DNA from: Tolypothrix sp. PCC 7712
GTDB taxonomy: Bacteria; Cyanobacteriota; Cyanobacteriia; Cyanobacteriales; Nostocaceae
DNA: 64,000 bases
Reading direction: 5' to 3'
NCBI RefSeq assembly: GCF_025860405.1
Contig: NZ_CP063785.1
Coordinates: 6,139,390-6,203,389, forward strand
In this document: piece by piece, positions 35,245-44,932 of the stretch
How positions within the stretch are numbered: position 1 is the first letter of the stretch
Layout of the letters: each line of letters begins with the position of its first letter
The notes under the pieces: generated by a model
Told to the model about the DNA's origin: nothing
The model's input: the letters and a program-made list of their open reading frames with translations, nothing else
Databases searched by the model: none
Translations under genes and position numbers: made by a program

Positions 35245-38200
35245 TTACTCCAAAATTGCGCTTTTATTTAAGGAGATAAGTTGTTTAAAGGCTTCGTTAT
35301 CTAGTTCTGTGAGCCAAGATTCATCACTCCCGACAACAGCAGCCGAGAGTTTTTTCTTATCTTCAATCATTTGGTTAATTTTCTCTTCAAGAGTGCCAAT
35401 GGCGACAAATTTATGCACAAAAACATTCTTTTTTTGACCAATTCTAAAGGCTCTATCTGTTGCTTGATTCTCAACTGCTGGGTTCCACCATCTATCAAAA
35501 TGGAATACATGATTAGCTTTGGTGAGTGTAATCCCGACACCACCGGCTTTGAGGGAAAGAATAAATACAGATGGTTCGGTATCGGGTTCTTGAAATTCGC
35601 TAATCATTTGTTCCCGACGTTTACGGTTTGTACCACCATGTAAGTAATAAGTATTGCAGCGTAAGTTGTGTTTGAGATGCTTTTCGATGTTTTCGCAAGC
35701 TTCCGTAAATTGGCTAAATATCAGTAAACTTTCGCCTTCGGAAATTGCTTCTTCTACCATTTCTGATAATCGGCTGAGTTTGTGCGATCGCTCTGGGGAA
35801 AATTCGCTGTTATCCTGTAAGAATTGGGCTGGATGATTGCAAATCTGTTTCAATTTCATTAAGGTCGAAAGGATTAATCCTTTGCGTTGGATTCCTTCAG
35901 CCTTTTGCAATTGTTCTTCAACATCTTTCACCACCACTTCGTAAAGTGAGGCTTGTTCTTTGGTTAAGTTGGTGTAGAGGATTTGTTCAACTTTATCGGG
36001 TAAATCATTGATAATTGATTGATCAGTTTTCACCCGACGTAAAATTAAAGGTTCGACTAATTTTTTCAGAGTAACTGATTTGACGCGATCATTATCCTTC
36101 TGAATGGGAATTTCAAATGATTTACGAAATTGTGCTTCTTTACCCAAGTAACCAGGATTGAGAAAATTAAAAATCGACCATAAATCAAGTAATCGGTTTT
36201 CTACCGGAGTTCCTGTCAAAGCGAGTCGATGTTTAGCGGAGAGTTTAAGAATTGCTTTAGTTTGCGCTGCTTTGGGATTTTTGATATTTTGCGCTTCATC
36301 TAAAACCAGACGTTGCCATTCCACACTGTTGAGTAGTTTCTCATCTTTGCGAGCCAGGGTAAAGGAAGTAATGACAACATCGTGCTGAAGACAAGCGGCT
36401 TTAAAGTCTGCGGAATTTTGCGTGCGATCGCCTCCATGATGCACCATACTTTTTAAATGTGGCGCAAATTTGGCAATTTCTTTTTGCCAATTTCCGACAA
36501 CGGAAGTCGGCGCGATTAATAATGTGGGTAGTGGGGATGAGGGGGATGAGGGGGATGAGGGAGATGAGGGAGATGAGGAGGAAAATATTGCTTCGGTTTG
36601 CGTTATTTCATAAGCTGCTTTTTCTTGTACTAACCTAGCTATTACCTGCACGGATTTACCTAAACCCATATCGTCTGCAAGACAGCCATTTAATCCCAAT
36701 CTTTCTAAATATTGCAACCAAGAAACACCACGCTTTTGATACTCGCGCAAATTCCCTTGCAAATTTAATTCTTCAGAAATTGGTTCTAGCTGACTTTTAT
36801 CTTGCAGCTTCGCCATCATGTCCGATAAAACTTCATCATGTTCAATTTCCCATTCGTCCCCAGCTTCCGCGCTACGTTGCAGAAATTCCAGCAAATTCAT
36901 CTGGGGTTGTTCATCACCATGAGATTGCCAAAATTCTAGCAACTGTTGCATTTTATCTCGGTCTAATTCCATCCATTGACCGCGAAAATGCACTAAAGGA
37001 GCTTTAGCATTAATTAATTGTTCCCATTCTTGGGGTGTGACAACTTGCTCACCAATTGCCAATTCATATTCATACTGTACTAGGGAATTTAAACCAAAAT
37101 AGCTCTTGGTTTCACCTTTTGTTGGTGCTAATTTTTTACCGGAAGCTTTGAGGCGAATTTTGGCGCGACGGCGACCTGCGGGAGTATACCAAGCAGGTAC
37201 AATTACTTTAAAACCAGCATCTTCTAACACCCAAGCACTTTCTTGAAGGAAAGCAAACGCTTCTTCTAAAGTGAGTTGCATTCCCGTAGGTTGATCGGTT
37301 TCCAATCCCTGCCATAATTTAGAATACATCCTCGCTGCATAACCTAAATTCAGCAGTAAATGCGTTTCAAAATCCTTGCCAAATTGTTTATGTACACCCG
37401 CTTTAGCTGTTTTATTCATCCTCCAGTAATCTGACAAATCCAACTTCAGAGAAGGGTCTTGTGTACTGGCTACCAAAAATTGCATTTGCCAATTGTCTAT
37501 CTCTTCAGCAGTCGGAGAATACAATTGGAAGCAAAGATGAAAACCAGCATCAACTTGAGTACGGTTAATTTTAGTTTTCCATGCTAACCATTGCTGATAT
37601 TCTGCTAAAGTTTTGTTAGTTTTTAAGGGATTATATCTCTGAGGATAAAGGCAATATTCCACTAAAGAATCAGCGATTTGTTTATCAAAAGCGGCTGTAG
37701 AGGGTGTCTGCGTGATGATATTAGTGAGAATAGATTCAGAAAAATGCCTTAATAACGTTTCTCTATCGAAAAATTCTATGCGATCGCTCGGTGTTGCCGC
37801 ACCTGCCACACAAATTAGTGGCATATAATCAATATACTTTTTAATATTCTCTTCGTAGGCAGGAGAAATAATTTCCCAAGTAGCGTAAATCTCAAAAGGT
37901 TGTACAGTTGATGACTTGCTTTTTTTCTTAGTTGTGGCTGCTTCTAACTGTCGATATTTCAGTGCTGGAATATATTGGTCTTTGAGAATGACTTGCTTAA
38001 AAGCTTGGGTGTAGTGATACCAAAATAATAAATCCGAACCGAGTTGCACTTCATCGGCATTGTGTAGCGCTAAAAAATGAATATCATTGAGCAGCTTAAT
38101 AACGTTATTTACTTGTGCAGTTTTCACAGATATCAATGTTTTATAACAATCCACCTGCCAATATTGAAAATCTGTATAGTCTTCCGGAATTTCCGCTTCT

Positions 38201-38487
38201 AGATACTTAATTAATTCTGGTGAAGGTAAAGGCTGATTATTAGCAGTAGGTAAAGCAAAATATTGAGGTGATACGCGTTGAATTAATTGATTTGCTGGTT
38301 CTTTCAACCCCAAAGCTGACGTTAAAAAACTAATTAGTTCAGCTTTTGGTAGATGTCCGGGATGAATATTTTGATGATTACTACGGCTTTTTTTAACTAT
38401 TGGGGTTTCTATCCACAAATAAAAAGAGCCTGGCTGAATAAAGTCAGATGACGCATTTGGTATCCAGGTTCCATGAATAACTTTCAT
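35245..38487 (-). CDS. SNF2-family DEAD/DEAH helicase-like ATPase
   Basis: 1080 residues. A family-specific N-terminal half of about 580 residues is followed by the SNF2 motor: DDMGLGKSVQVIARLVQ (P-loop), LLIAPTSVVGNWQKE, VLDEAQNIKNP (DEAQ box), LTGTPVENRLLDLWSIFNFL, then the C-terminal RecA lobe with LLIFSQF, YYLHGGTNRKRR, LSLKAGGVGITLT, DRWWNPAVENQATDRAFRIGQ. SNF2 proteins track on double-stranded DNA and shift bound proteins. Between motifs I and Ia the protein carries SSSSPSSPSSPSSPSSP, encoded by a 9-bp tandem repeat of the intergenic type. It is cotranscribed with the SWIM protein downstream. Confidence 0.93.
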   Translation of the reverse strand: MKVIHGTWIPNASSDFIQPGSFYLWIETPIVKKSRSNHQNIHPGHLPKAELISFLTSALGLKEPANQLIQRVSPQYFALPTANNQPLPSPELIKYLEAEIPEDYTDFQYWQVDCYKTLISVKTAQVNNVIKLLNDIHFLALHNADEVQLGSDLLFWYHYTQAFKQVILKDQYIPALKYRQLEAATTKKKSKSSTVQPFEIYATWEIISPAYEENIKKYIDYMPLICVAGAATPSDRIEFFDRETLLRHFSESILTNIITQTPSTAAFDKQIADSLVEYCLYPQRYNPLKTNKTLAEYQQWLAWKTKINRTQVDAGFHLCFQLYSPTAEEIDNWQMQFLVASTQDPSLKLDLSDYWRMNKTAKAGVHKQFGKDFETHLLLNLGYAARMYSKLWQGLETDQPTGMQLTLEEAFAFLQESAWVLEDAGFKVIVPAWYTPAGRRRAKIRLKASGKKLAPTKGETKSYFGLNSLVQYEYELAIGEQVVTPQEWEQLINAKAPLVHFRGQWMELDRDKMQQLLEFWQSHGDEQPQMNLLEFLQRSAEAGDEWEIEHDEVLSDMMAKLQDKSQLEPISEELNLQGNLREYQKRGVSWLQYLERLGLNGCLADDMGLGKSVQVIARLVQEKAAYEITQTEAIFSSSSPSSPSSPSSPSSPLPTLLIAPTSVVGNWQKEIAKFAPHLKSMVHHGGDRTQNSADFKAACLQHDVVITSFTLARKDEKLLNSVEWQRLVLDEAQNIKNPKAAQTKAILKLSAKHRLALTGTPVENRLLDLWSIFNFLNPGYLGKEAQFRKSFEIPIQKDNDRVKSVTLKKLVEPLILRRVKTDQSIINDLPDKVEQILYTNLTKEQASLYEVVVKDVEEQLQKAEGIQRKGLILSTLMKLKQICNHPAQFLQDNSEFSPERSHKLSRLSEMVEEAISEGESLLIFSQFTEACENIEKHLKHNLRCNTYYLHGGTNRKRREQMISEFQEPDTEPSVFILSLKAGGVGITLTKANHVFHFDRWWNPAVENQATDRAFRIGQKKNVFVHKFVAIGTLEEKINQMIEDKKKLSAAVVGSDESWLTELDNEAFKQLISLNKSAILE
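36532..36581. repeat. GATGAGGGG/GAGATGAGG repeat inside the SNF2 coding sequence
   Basis: Five to six units of the 9-mer otherwise found only in spacers (14.3, 17.3, 18.3, 29.9 kb). Because 9 is a multiple of 3 it keeps the frame and adds a Ser-Ser-Pro linker to the helicase. Confidence 0.85.
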
Positions 38488-38582
38488 AGTTTTGATGCTC
38501 TGGATTATCTAGTAATTCTAGCTTGGTTAAAATTACTCTACCAAAGTACGGTGATAAATTATAAGAATCTGATTTGATTATC

Positions 38583-38738
38583 GGGCGTTGTACAAATATC
38601 TCGCGCCCTCATCCCCTAACCCCTTCTCCCGCAGGAGAAGGGGAACTAAATCTCTTGCTCCCCTCTCCTGGTGGGAGAGGGGCTGGGGGTGAGGGCAAAA
38701 ACCTTGCTAAAAAGCGGGTTTCACGTTAAGTTGACAAC
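38583..38738. repeat. Repeat family A, copy 3 (left end truncated)
   Basis: It begins at GGGCGTTGTACAAATATC and ends CACGTTAAGTTGACAACA. The left GTGTCAACTTAAGC end is missing. Confidence 0.75.
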
Positions 38739-38843
38739 AATGGGCATCTACAAACTTTTGGTATTGCCAATATTTTATCGGTGCCGTGCCCCTACCCCCG
38801 TGGGTATTGTTTTAATTGGAAGTCAGACTTCCGCCTGGCGGTG

Positions 38844-39239
38844 CTAGGCTGTTACTACATTATTATCTGCTGTTTTCTCTGCGCTATTTTTTAAGCGGGT
38901 TAATCTACTTTTGCGGACACGTTCGCTTAGTTTAACGCCACCTGCAAGTTCATATTCATTGCTGTCTTTGCCATACTTGAAACCAACCCCAGCCAGCATT
39001 TTATCGGAAATATTGCTGATGGTTTTTTCCATCTCGTCAAGCTTGGTTTTAGAAGATTCAATTACAGCCATAGAATCATTATATTCATCAAGCATACTGT
39101 GAAACTGCTGTATTAATTGAGTCAGATTTTGTAAGTTGTAATTATTATCAAATGCTATGTTTGGATCAATAGCTTTGATTCCAGCGACTCTAAACTCAGC
39201 TTTTTGTAGAATCCGGGATGTACGTTTCTTACGAGTCAT
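38844..39239 (-). CDS. Conserved cyanobacterial small protein (paralogue of 3125-3493)
   Basis: 131 residues. Basic start (MTRKKRTSRIL), then KAEFRVAGIKAIDPNIAF, a helical middle (about 45-95), the motif YGKDSNEYELAGG near residue 98, and a basic end. It matches the protein at 3125-3493 over its length, with the strongest identity in the C-terminal motif. AAAGGAG precedes the ATG (39240-39255 on the complement). No function known. A 21-bp tandem array lies about 650 bp upstream (39889-40065), with two family A repeats in between. Confidence 0.75.
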   Translation of the reverse strand: MTRKKRTSRILQKAEFRVAGIKAIDPNIAFDNNYNLQNLTQLIQQFHSMLDEYNDSMAVIESSKTKLDEMEKTISNISDKMLAGVGFKYGKDSNEYELAGGVKLSERVRKSRLTRLKNSAEKTADNNVVTA

Positions 39240-39425
39240 ATATTTACTCCTTTAAGACATTTCTATAGCTAGTTTGCCTCAATTGAGCTAGATTCTAGTT
39301 CAGCGAAAATAGCATTTTTTTTAACAAAACTTTTTATTGATGTCCGTAATTTCTCTGTATTTAATTATTGAGTGTTATTTTATACCAATTTAAATAATGT
39401 TTGCGACACATCGATATATTCTAGA

Positions 39426-39799
39426 GGGCAAGGCAATACCCAGTGGTGTCAACTTTACGTGTAACCCGCTTGGGTGAAAGGTTTCGCCCTCACCCCCAGC
39501 CCCTCTCCCAGAGGGAGATGGGAGCCAGAAATTAAATTCCCCTTCTCCCTCAGGGAGAAGGGGTTAGGGGATGAGGGCGCGAAGTATTTTGTCAACTTAA
39601 CGTGAAACCCGCTTGGGTGAAAGGTTTCGCCCTCACCCCCAGCCCCTCTCCCTCAGGGAGAGGGGAGCCAGAAATTAAATTCCCCTTCTCCCTCAGGGAG
39701 AAGGGGTTAGGGGATGAGGGCGCGAAGTATTTGTACAACGCCCGCCCTATATCGCTTTTGAAGTTAAGTTGATACCAATGGGCAGTGCTGTGCCCCTAC
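39426..39799. repeat. Repeat family A, copies 4 and 5 in tandem
   Basis: Copy 4 (39426-39590) breaks off after GCGCGAAGTATTT. It is directly joined to copy 5 (39590-39799), which starts TGTCAACTTAACGTG. The two copies are almost identical over GGTTTCGCCCTCACCCCCAG and following, so this is a recent duplication or insertion of one into the other. Confidence 0.8.
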
Positions 39800-39888
39800 G
39801 CGAAATCTATATGTATCAGGGTTTTAGTGAAATGGTATTAAGAGTAAACCAAAAAGTTTTTCCTAAAGAGCGATCGCTTCAATTTTAA

Positions 39889-40065
39889 TTCTTAATGGTG
39901 AAGGTTTTGTTCTTAATGGTCGAGGTTTTGTTCTTAATGGTCGAGGTTTTGTTCTTAATGGTCAAGGTTTTGTTCTTAATGGTCAAGGTTTTGTTCTTAA
40001 TGGTCAAGGTTTTGTTCTTAATGGTCAAGGTTTTGTTCTTAATGGTCAAGGTTTTGTTCTTAATG
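39889..40065. repeat. 21-bp tandem repeat array, eight full units plus a partial
   Basis: The unit is TTCTTAATGGTCAAGGTTTTG, with GGTGAAGG and GGTCGAGG variants in the first three copies and near-perfect identity after that. The period of 21 leaves one frame open as a heptad (NGQGFVL). No gene start or stop makes it a believable protein. Confidence 0.85.
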
Positions 40066-40104
40066 TTGTAACGTTGATAACTAAATTGTTAATAAATTTA
40101 AATG

Positions 40105-40188
40105 TAGGGTGTGTTGTCGCGCAGCGCAACGCACCGACGCACCATCAAAAATTCAAGGTGCGTTAGCCTACGGCATAACACACCCTAC
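40105..40188. repeat. Repeat family E, copy 2
   Basis: Inverted orientation relative to 5650-5732: GTAGGGTGTGTTGTCGCGC to GGCATAACACACCCTAC. The remaining spacer up to 40262 holds nothing recognisable. Confidence 0.75.
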
Positions 40189-40262
40189 GGACTGAAATGT
40201 TTATTATTGCGTGTGTAGAGAGCTTGCATTCAATCTTTATAAATTTCTGAAAGCTTTAACTG

Positions 40263-41828
40263 TTACAGTTTACAAGTCTCGATGCGAGAGAAAACCAACC
40301 CCGCACTCCAATAAACCAAATACCCCCTCACCCTCAATCTCTCCCCCTCCTCCCCAAAAACAACTGGGAGGTGTGCCCTAGGGGCAGAGGTACTAAAAGT
40401 GACGTGGGTGTAACTAATCCAGGAGCTTTCCACTCTCCATCCTACGCGATCACGAAATTGATTCCAGGCTTCATCGTCGTACGTGCCATCTAGCTTACCG
40501 CCAACGCTCAAGTAAATTTCCTTTTGAACGCTGAAGCCAAAGTGTCCATTGCTGTATTTTACCCATAAGCGGTCAATCGTGCGGAGGTCTGTACAAGGAA
40601 AGTTTAATAATTCTTCATCCTTAAAGTAATCACCTTCCTTTTTACCTAGAGCCTGAATCATCACTCGATATGTTTCCATATCAGCATCTTTCCAGTTCCC
40701 TGCTGCTAGCAAGTCGCGCAGTTTGGTATAGTATACGCCTTTCTCTGAACTGAGAATCAAGAAATTATGTATGGCCGCAACATCCTCATCTCGAAGTTTG
40801 AGAACTTGCTGTAATCGTTTTAATAACTTAAGATTACTATCACTTAAATTTTGCTGCTTTTGTAATACTGCAGTCAGTGCTTTTTCATATTTCTGTAAGC
40901 TTTCCTGAAACTCACGGAATGGTTTGAGAACTTCATTTTCTATCTCTTTTGCTTTTTCTGAAGTTAACCCTAGTTCCGTTTGTCTGAGATCCAAAATAAA
41001 GCGTCCCAGTTCCGATATTTCACTATCTATTACACATTGCTCAACTTCTTTGCGATACTCTAATTGTGGATCATCAACTGGTGCTTTGGCTAGACGAATT
41101 GTATAACCTTCTTTAACGGCAAAGATTTCTGGCTTCATCGCTGGTTTTGCTTCCTGCACCTTGCGCTTGGCATATTCATGCAGTTCAGCTACGGTAATCA
41201 CACCATCATTGTCACTATCAGCTGCTCCTTTTTCAATTCCCTCAACCAAGTAGCGGGTGTAAACTCCGCCGCCTGAATCTTCAAAGGATTGTTGTGTAGC
41301 TGTTGATGAAGTTAGCACAGCTCTACCTTCACCACCTAATTGCTCACCAATTTCATTTTTAATACTAAGATTAGCAATATCTTTGGCACTCATCCTCTCT
41401 GCAAAAGCACCGCTAAAGCAACAGTCAAGAATTAATACTTGTCGCTTAGATTTGCTGCGACTCATGTAATTTTGATGGATGAATTTAGCATCTACTGCTG
41501 TACCAATTCTAGGGAAACCTTGAGGATTAACTTGAGTGTTGCGGCTGATAAAAAATAAACTTCCGTCTTCATGTCTATAACCATGTCCAGAAAAATAAAG
41601 CAGTACTACGTCATCTTTCTGGCATTTTTCCATAAACAACTGCTCAATTTCTGAGCGCATGGTATCGGAATCAGGATTAGACAAAAATTTGACTTCATCA
41701 AATCCACCTATCCCTGAATTCTGCAAAACACGCTGCATTGCTTCAATATCTTTAACTACACCAGATAAGTTATTTATTTTTTGAGACTCATACTCACTAG
41801 CTCCAATCAGCAATGCATATTTCGCCAT
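40263..41828 (-). CDS. Orthocaspase (caspase-like protease) with EF-hand loop and GUN4 domain
   Basis: 521 residues. The N-terminal caspase fold (C14) has KYALLIGASEY, the catalytic His82 in YFSGHG and the catalytic Cys in LILDCCFSGAF (Cys137 by analogy). DSDNDGVITVAE (204-215) is a complete EF-hand calcium-loop pattern. A helical linker (about 250-350) leads to a GUN4 domain: KLRDLLAAGNWKDADMETYR, FPCTDLRTIDRLWVKYSNGHFGFSVQKEIY, and a FSRIETCKL end. GUN4 domains bind bilins and porphyrins. Near the C-terminus an unusual stretch (VVFGEEGERLRVRGYLVYWS) interrupts the normal GUN4 ending. The fusion suggests a protease gated by calcium and a tetrapyrrole, which is inferred. Confidence 0.9.
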   Translation of the reverse strand: MAKYALLIGASEYESQKINNLSGVVKDIEAMQRVLQNSGIGGFDEVKFLSNPDSDTMRSEIEQLFMEKCQKDDVVLLYFSGHGYRHEDGSLFFISRNTQVNPQGFPRIGTAVDAKFIHQNYMSRSKSKRQVLILDCCFSGAFAERMSAKDIANLSIKNEIGEQLGGEGRAVLTSSTATQQSFEDSGGGVYTRYLVEGIEKGAADSDNDGVITVAELHEYAKRKVQEAKPAMKPEIFAVKEGYTIRLAKAPVDDPQLEYRKEVEQCVIDSEISELGRFILDLRQTELGLTSEKAKEIENEVLKPFREFQESLQKYEKALTAVLQKQQNLSDSNLKLLKRLQQVLKLRDEDVAAIHNFLILSSEKGVYYTKLRDLLAAGNWKDADMETYRVMIQALGKKEGDYFKDEELLNFPCTDLRTIDRLWVKYSNGHFGFSVQKEIYLSVGGKLDGTYDDEAWNQFRDRVGWRVESSWISYTHVTFSTSAPRAHLPVVFGEEGERLRVRGYLVYWSAGLVFSRIETCKL

Positions 41829-41952
41829 TTTGCTTGCTTAGTTCCGTTAAAATACGCGAATTTTCTCTAATTTTATATTTTATACAGTATACATCTGAAA
41901 AATTCCGTAAATTGGGATATTGCAGGTAATAATGTGAAGTTGCACATATCTT

Positions 41953-42128
41953 GATCCCCCTAAATCCCCCTTAAAAAGGGGAGCCACTGCGTTGGGCGGC
42001 TTTGCCGACTTGAAGCAAGTGGCGTGGACTTTGATAGATTTTTTCTAGTTCCCCCCTTTTTTCAAGGGGAGCCAGCGTCGTGGGCGGGTTTCCCGACTTG
42101 AGACGACTGGCGTGGGTTAGGGGGGATC
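41953..42128. repeat. GATCCCCCTAAATCCCCC element with nested repeats
   Basis: The ends GATCCCCCTAAATCCCCC and GGGTTAGGGGGGATC are inverted, and AAAAAGGGG / CCCCCCTTTTTT form inner arms. Two copies of the GGGCGGGTTTCCCGACTTGA-type repeat (GGCTTTGCCGACTTGAAG variant first) are lodged inside. No gene is found in 41829-42364 before the hydrolase leader. Confidence 0.75.
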
Positions 42129-42379
42129 TAATTTTATGCAGCCTCATAAAGAATTGCTTTAAGAAGTCTAGTGATTAGCGCTTTTGCGATCGCTTGATTT
42201 TTAAGATAGTCGCTATAAATTACTACGTTAGTTGGATGTGGCTACTGATATTGTTGAGGTAAATTCTACAGCAATACATCCAAAAAGCCGATTATTGAAA
42301 GATGACTCAACCACAAAATAATTGAGTCACTTGAATTTATTTATGCAAATTTTTAATTTTTAGTGTGGAGCAAAGCGGC

Positions 42380-43390
42380 GTGACAATTAATATTCAGAAC
42401 ACAGCAGAAATTCTGGAAAAAGTTCAGCAATCAGAGTCTAACATGGGACTCAAAAACGAAGCTTGTCGTTCAAAATTCTTTGTCCATTCTCACGCCACTG
42501 AGAAAGTATGTCTATTCTTGCATGGCTTTACAGCCGGGCCTTATCAATTTGAGCCAATTGGTAAAGCATTTTTCCATCAAGGATACAACGTTTTAGTTCC
42601 TTTACAACCTGGTCATGGACTCTCAGGTGAATGGAACCGCAAAAATCCGCCACCACTTCCTACAAACATTCAGACTTATCAACAATTTGTGCTGGATTGG
42701 TTAGAAGTTGCTAAAACTTTAGGTAAAGAAGTTGTAGTGGGTGGATTATCAACAGGTGGAACTTTAGCAGCTTGGTTAGCTTTAGAATATCCGCAGTTGA
42801 TTGATCGCGCTTTATTGTTCACACCTTATTTAGGTAGTAATCAGTTAATATTCGATTGGTTAATTAAAATTCTGCCAATTTACTTTGAATGGTTCAACAA
42901 AGACGCATCTGGTAATTTTGGCTATAAAGGTTTTCGGCTTCCCGCATTACGCATATTTCTAGAATTAGGAGAAACGCTGTTAAAACAAGCTCAAAATTCT
43001 GTTGCTGCTCCGATATTAATGGTTTGTAGCGAAGGCGATCGCGCTGTGAGTCGTCCTAAACAGCAAGATTTTTTCACAACGGTACTCCAGCAGCAACCAA
43101 AGTCTTGGTATTACTGCTTTGATGATTCGCTACATATTGAACACCGGATGATGACAAAACTTGAAGATAATGATTATGAGGAATTGGTAATTACCCTCGC
43201 TAAAGCATTTGTGGAAAGTGATTTAACTTGGACACAGTTTCAGCAAATAGCAAATAGGATAGTGCAGGGAGAAAGCTATGAGCAAATTAAGCGAGAATTA
43301 AATATTGATGGTTTAGCTTCTCAACAACTATCTGCAATGATGACTCAACATTTAGGTTGCGATCGCCTTAAGTGCATTAAACCACGCTAA
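42380..43390 (+). CDS. Alpha/beta hydrolase (esterase/lipase-like)
   Basis: 336 residues from the GTG at 42380, preceded by TGGAG; a GTG at 42365 is in frame. LFLHGFTAGPYQFEPIG holds the oxyanion-hole HGF. VVGGLSTGGTLAAWLA is the nucleophile elbow (G-L-S-T-G). ILMVCSEGDRAV and a late SLHIEH supply the likely Asp and His. It resembles monoacylglycerol lipase/carboxylesterase-like cyanobacterial proteins. The substrate is unknown. A 60-residue helical tail after the hydrolase fold is unusual (FVESDLTWTQFQQIANRIVQ). The leader before the GTG (GGAGCAAAGCGGC) matches those of pipY and mmsA. Confidence 0.83.
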   Translation: MTINIQNTAEILEKVQQSESNMGLKNEACRSKFFVHSHATEKVCLFLHGFTAGPYQFEPIGKAFFHQGYNVLVPLQPGHGLSGEWNRKNPPPLPTNIQTYQQFVLDWLEVAKTLGKEVVVGGLSTGGTLAAWLALEYPQLIDRALLFTPYLGSNQLIFDWLIKILPIYFEWFNKDASGNFGYKGFRLPALRIFLELGETLLKQAQNSVAAPILMVCSEGDRAVSRPKQQDFFTTVLQQQPKSWYYCFDDSLHIEHRMMTKLEDNDYEELVITLAKAFVESDLTWTQFQQIANRIVQGESYEQIKRELNIDGLASQQLSAMMTQHLGCDRLKCIKPR

Positions 43391-43465
43391 TACAAATTTT
43401 ACCTTCGGCTTGATGCGATCGCACACTAATACCTGTGTGTCTAGTACAAGTCGGCGTAAATAGCG

Positions 43466-43504
43466 CAAAGTTGGCGGTGTCGGTTTCCGTCCCGCCAAAC
43501 TTTG
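43466..43504. repeat. Hairpin repeat after the hydrolase gene
   Basis: CAAAGTTGGCGG pairs with CCGCCAAACTTTG (one bulge) around GTTTCCG. It lies 75 bp after the stop and could also stop transcription. The rest of 43391-44065 has TTTTGAC and TTCCCTG/TTCCCCG heptamer repeats and no gene. Confidence 0.5.
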
Positions 43505-44065
43505 TAAGAGAAACAGACTATCTGTAATTGCTAAAAGGCTTGTGGTATAACTATTCTTTCTTTTGACTTTTGACTTTTGCCTTTTGCCTTGTTGTACTAG
43601 TCTTCCCTATGCTAATTTTTATCTCAATTTATAGTAATACTAAGTAACAGTATTGAAATAAAATTTACACTATTTACCTTTTTATACCCAAGCTTTTCTG
43701 GAATCCTCGGATATAATGTTGTGTGATAAATTACACATTAACTCCAGAAGATGCTAATAATTCTTAGGTTTCAGGCAAGAATTAAGGTAATAATTCCAAC
43801 TTTGTAATTACGGTAATTTGCATTGAGGTTAGGCTACAGGCTTAACACGCAAAACTGCTATAGGACTCATATTTGATTTTTGAAAAAACCTAAGTACACT
43901 TTTATTTCTTCTTCCCTGTTCCCCGTTCCCCGTTCCCTGTTCCCTGTTCCCTCCCTACGCAAATAATTTCAGGAATCAAAGCGGATTCCTATATTCCATT
44001 AAAATTACTTGTATTTAAGGTGTTTGAAAATAACTGTAATTACTAACACGAAATATATAAATTAA

Positions 44066-44932
44066 ATGAGAAACAAAATAATTGCTCTCAGCGTAGGATT
44101 TATCATGCTGCTGACAGCTAACCGCAGCATAGCGGGAGTCATCACTCTTTATAATGGGACATCTGGTGTCACACCTAATTTATATAATTCACCAGAACTC
44201 AACAATTCACCTGCGCTAACTTTTGGTTCTCCAAATGGTGGTACCCAGAGTTTCAGCAGCGGTGTCACCAATTTGAATACTAATGCAAGTAATAATAATG
44301 GTATATATGGTGGTTATAGTAACTATAATTTAACCACCTCAGCTTCTCCTTCTGTAATCACTCCTACTAGCCTAGTCAATTCATCATTTCCCTCACTAGA
44401 TAGGAATGCTGGTTATAGTCTCACTTTTACAGTCAAAATTAACTCCCAAGTTAATGATGGAACGAATGGCGCTTATCGCGCTGGCTTTAGCGTTGTCGCT
44501 ATCAGTAGTGACAAGCAAGGAATAGAAATAGGTTTTAGGAATAGTGATATTTTTTCTCAGGCTAGTTCTTCTTTTAACTCTATTGGTGAACAAGTAACTA
44601 ATGTTTCCAGTTTGCTATCCAGCCTAAATACTTATACTTTGAATGTTGTTGGTAGCAACTATACGCTAACTAATAACACTACAACTCTTTTAAGCGGTGC
44701 GCTGCGCGATTACACTACAGCTAGTGGATTTGGTAGTGATGTTTATCGAACCTCTAACTTTATATTTTTAGGAGATGATACCACTTCAGCACGCGCAGAT
44801 ATTGACTTAGAATTTATCAGTCTTGACACTAACACTGCTGGAGTTCCTTACAATTTTTCAGCAACTCCAGGTATTTTAGCAGTGGTTGCTGGGGGAGCGC
44901 TTCATAATTGGTTGAAAAAGAAAAAGTCATGA
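44066..44932 (+). CDS. Secreted protein with exosortase-type C-terminal sorting signal
   Basis: 288 residues. N-terminal signal peptide (IIALSVGFIMLLTANRSIAG, about 4-24). The mature part is rich in Asn, Ser, Thr and Gly and predicted to be beta. The C-terminus is tripartite: VPYNFSATPG motif, hydrophobic helix ILAVVAGGALHNWL, then KKKKS. This is the layout of a PEP-CTERM-like substrate, but the motif is not VPEP. The stop overlaps the start of the cyanoexosortase gene (ATGA), so substrate and sortase are translationally coupled. The protein should be anchored, then cut and released or attached at the surface. Function otherwise unknown. Confidence 0.78.
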   Translation: MRNKIIALSVGFIMLLTANRSIAGVITLYNGTSGVTPNLYNSPELNNSPALTFGSPNGGTQSFSSGVTNLNTNASNNNGIYGGYSNYNLTTSASPSVITPTSLVNSSFPSLDRNAGYSLTFTVKINSQVNDGTNGAYRAGFSVVAISSDKQGIEIGFRNSDIFSQASSSFNSIGEQVTNVSSLLSSLNTYTLNVVGSNYTLTNNTTTLLSGALRDYTTASGFGSDVYRTSNFIFLGDDTTSARADIDLEFISLDTNTAGVPYNFSATPGILAVVAGGALHNWLKKKKS

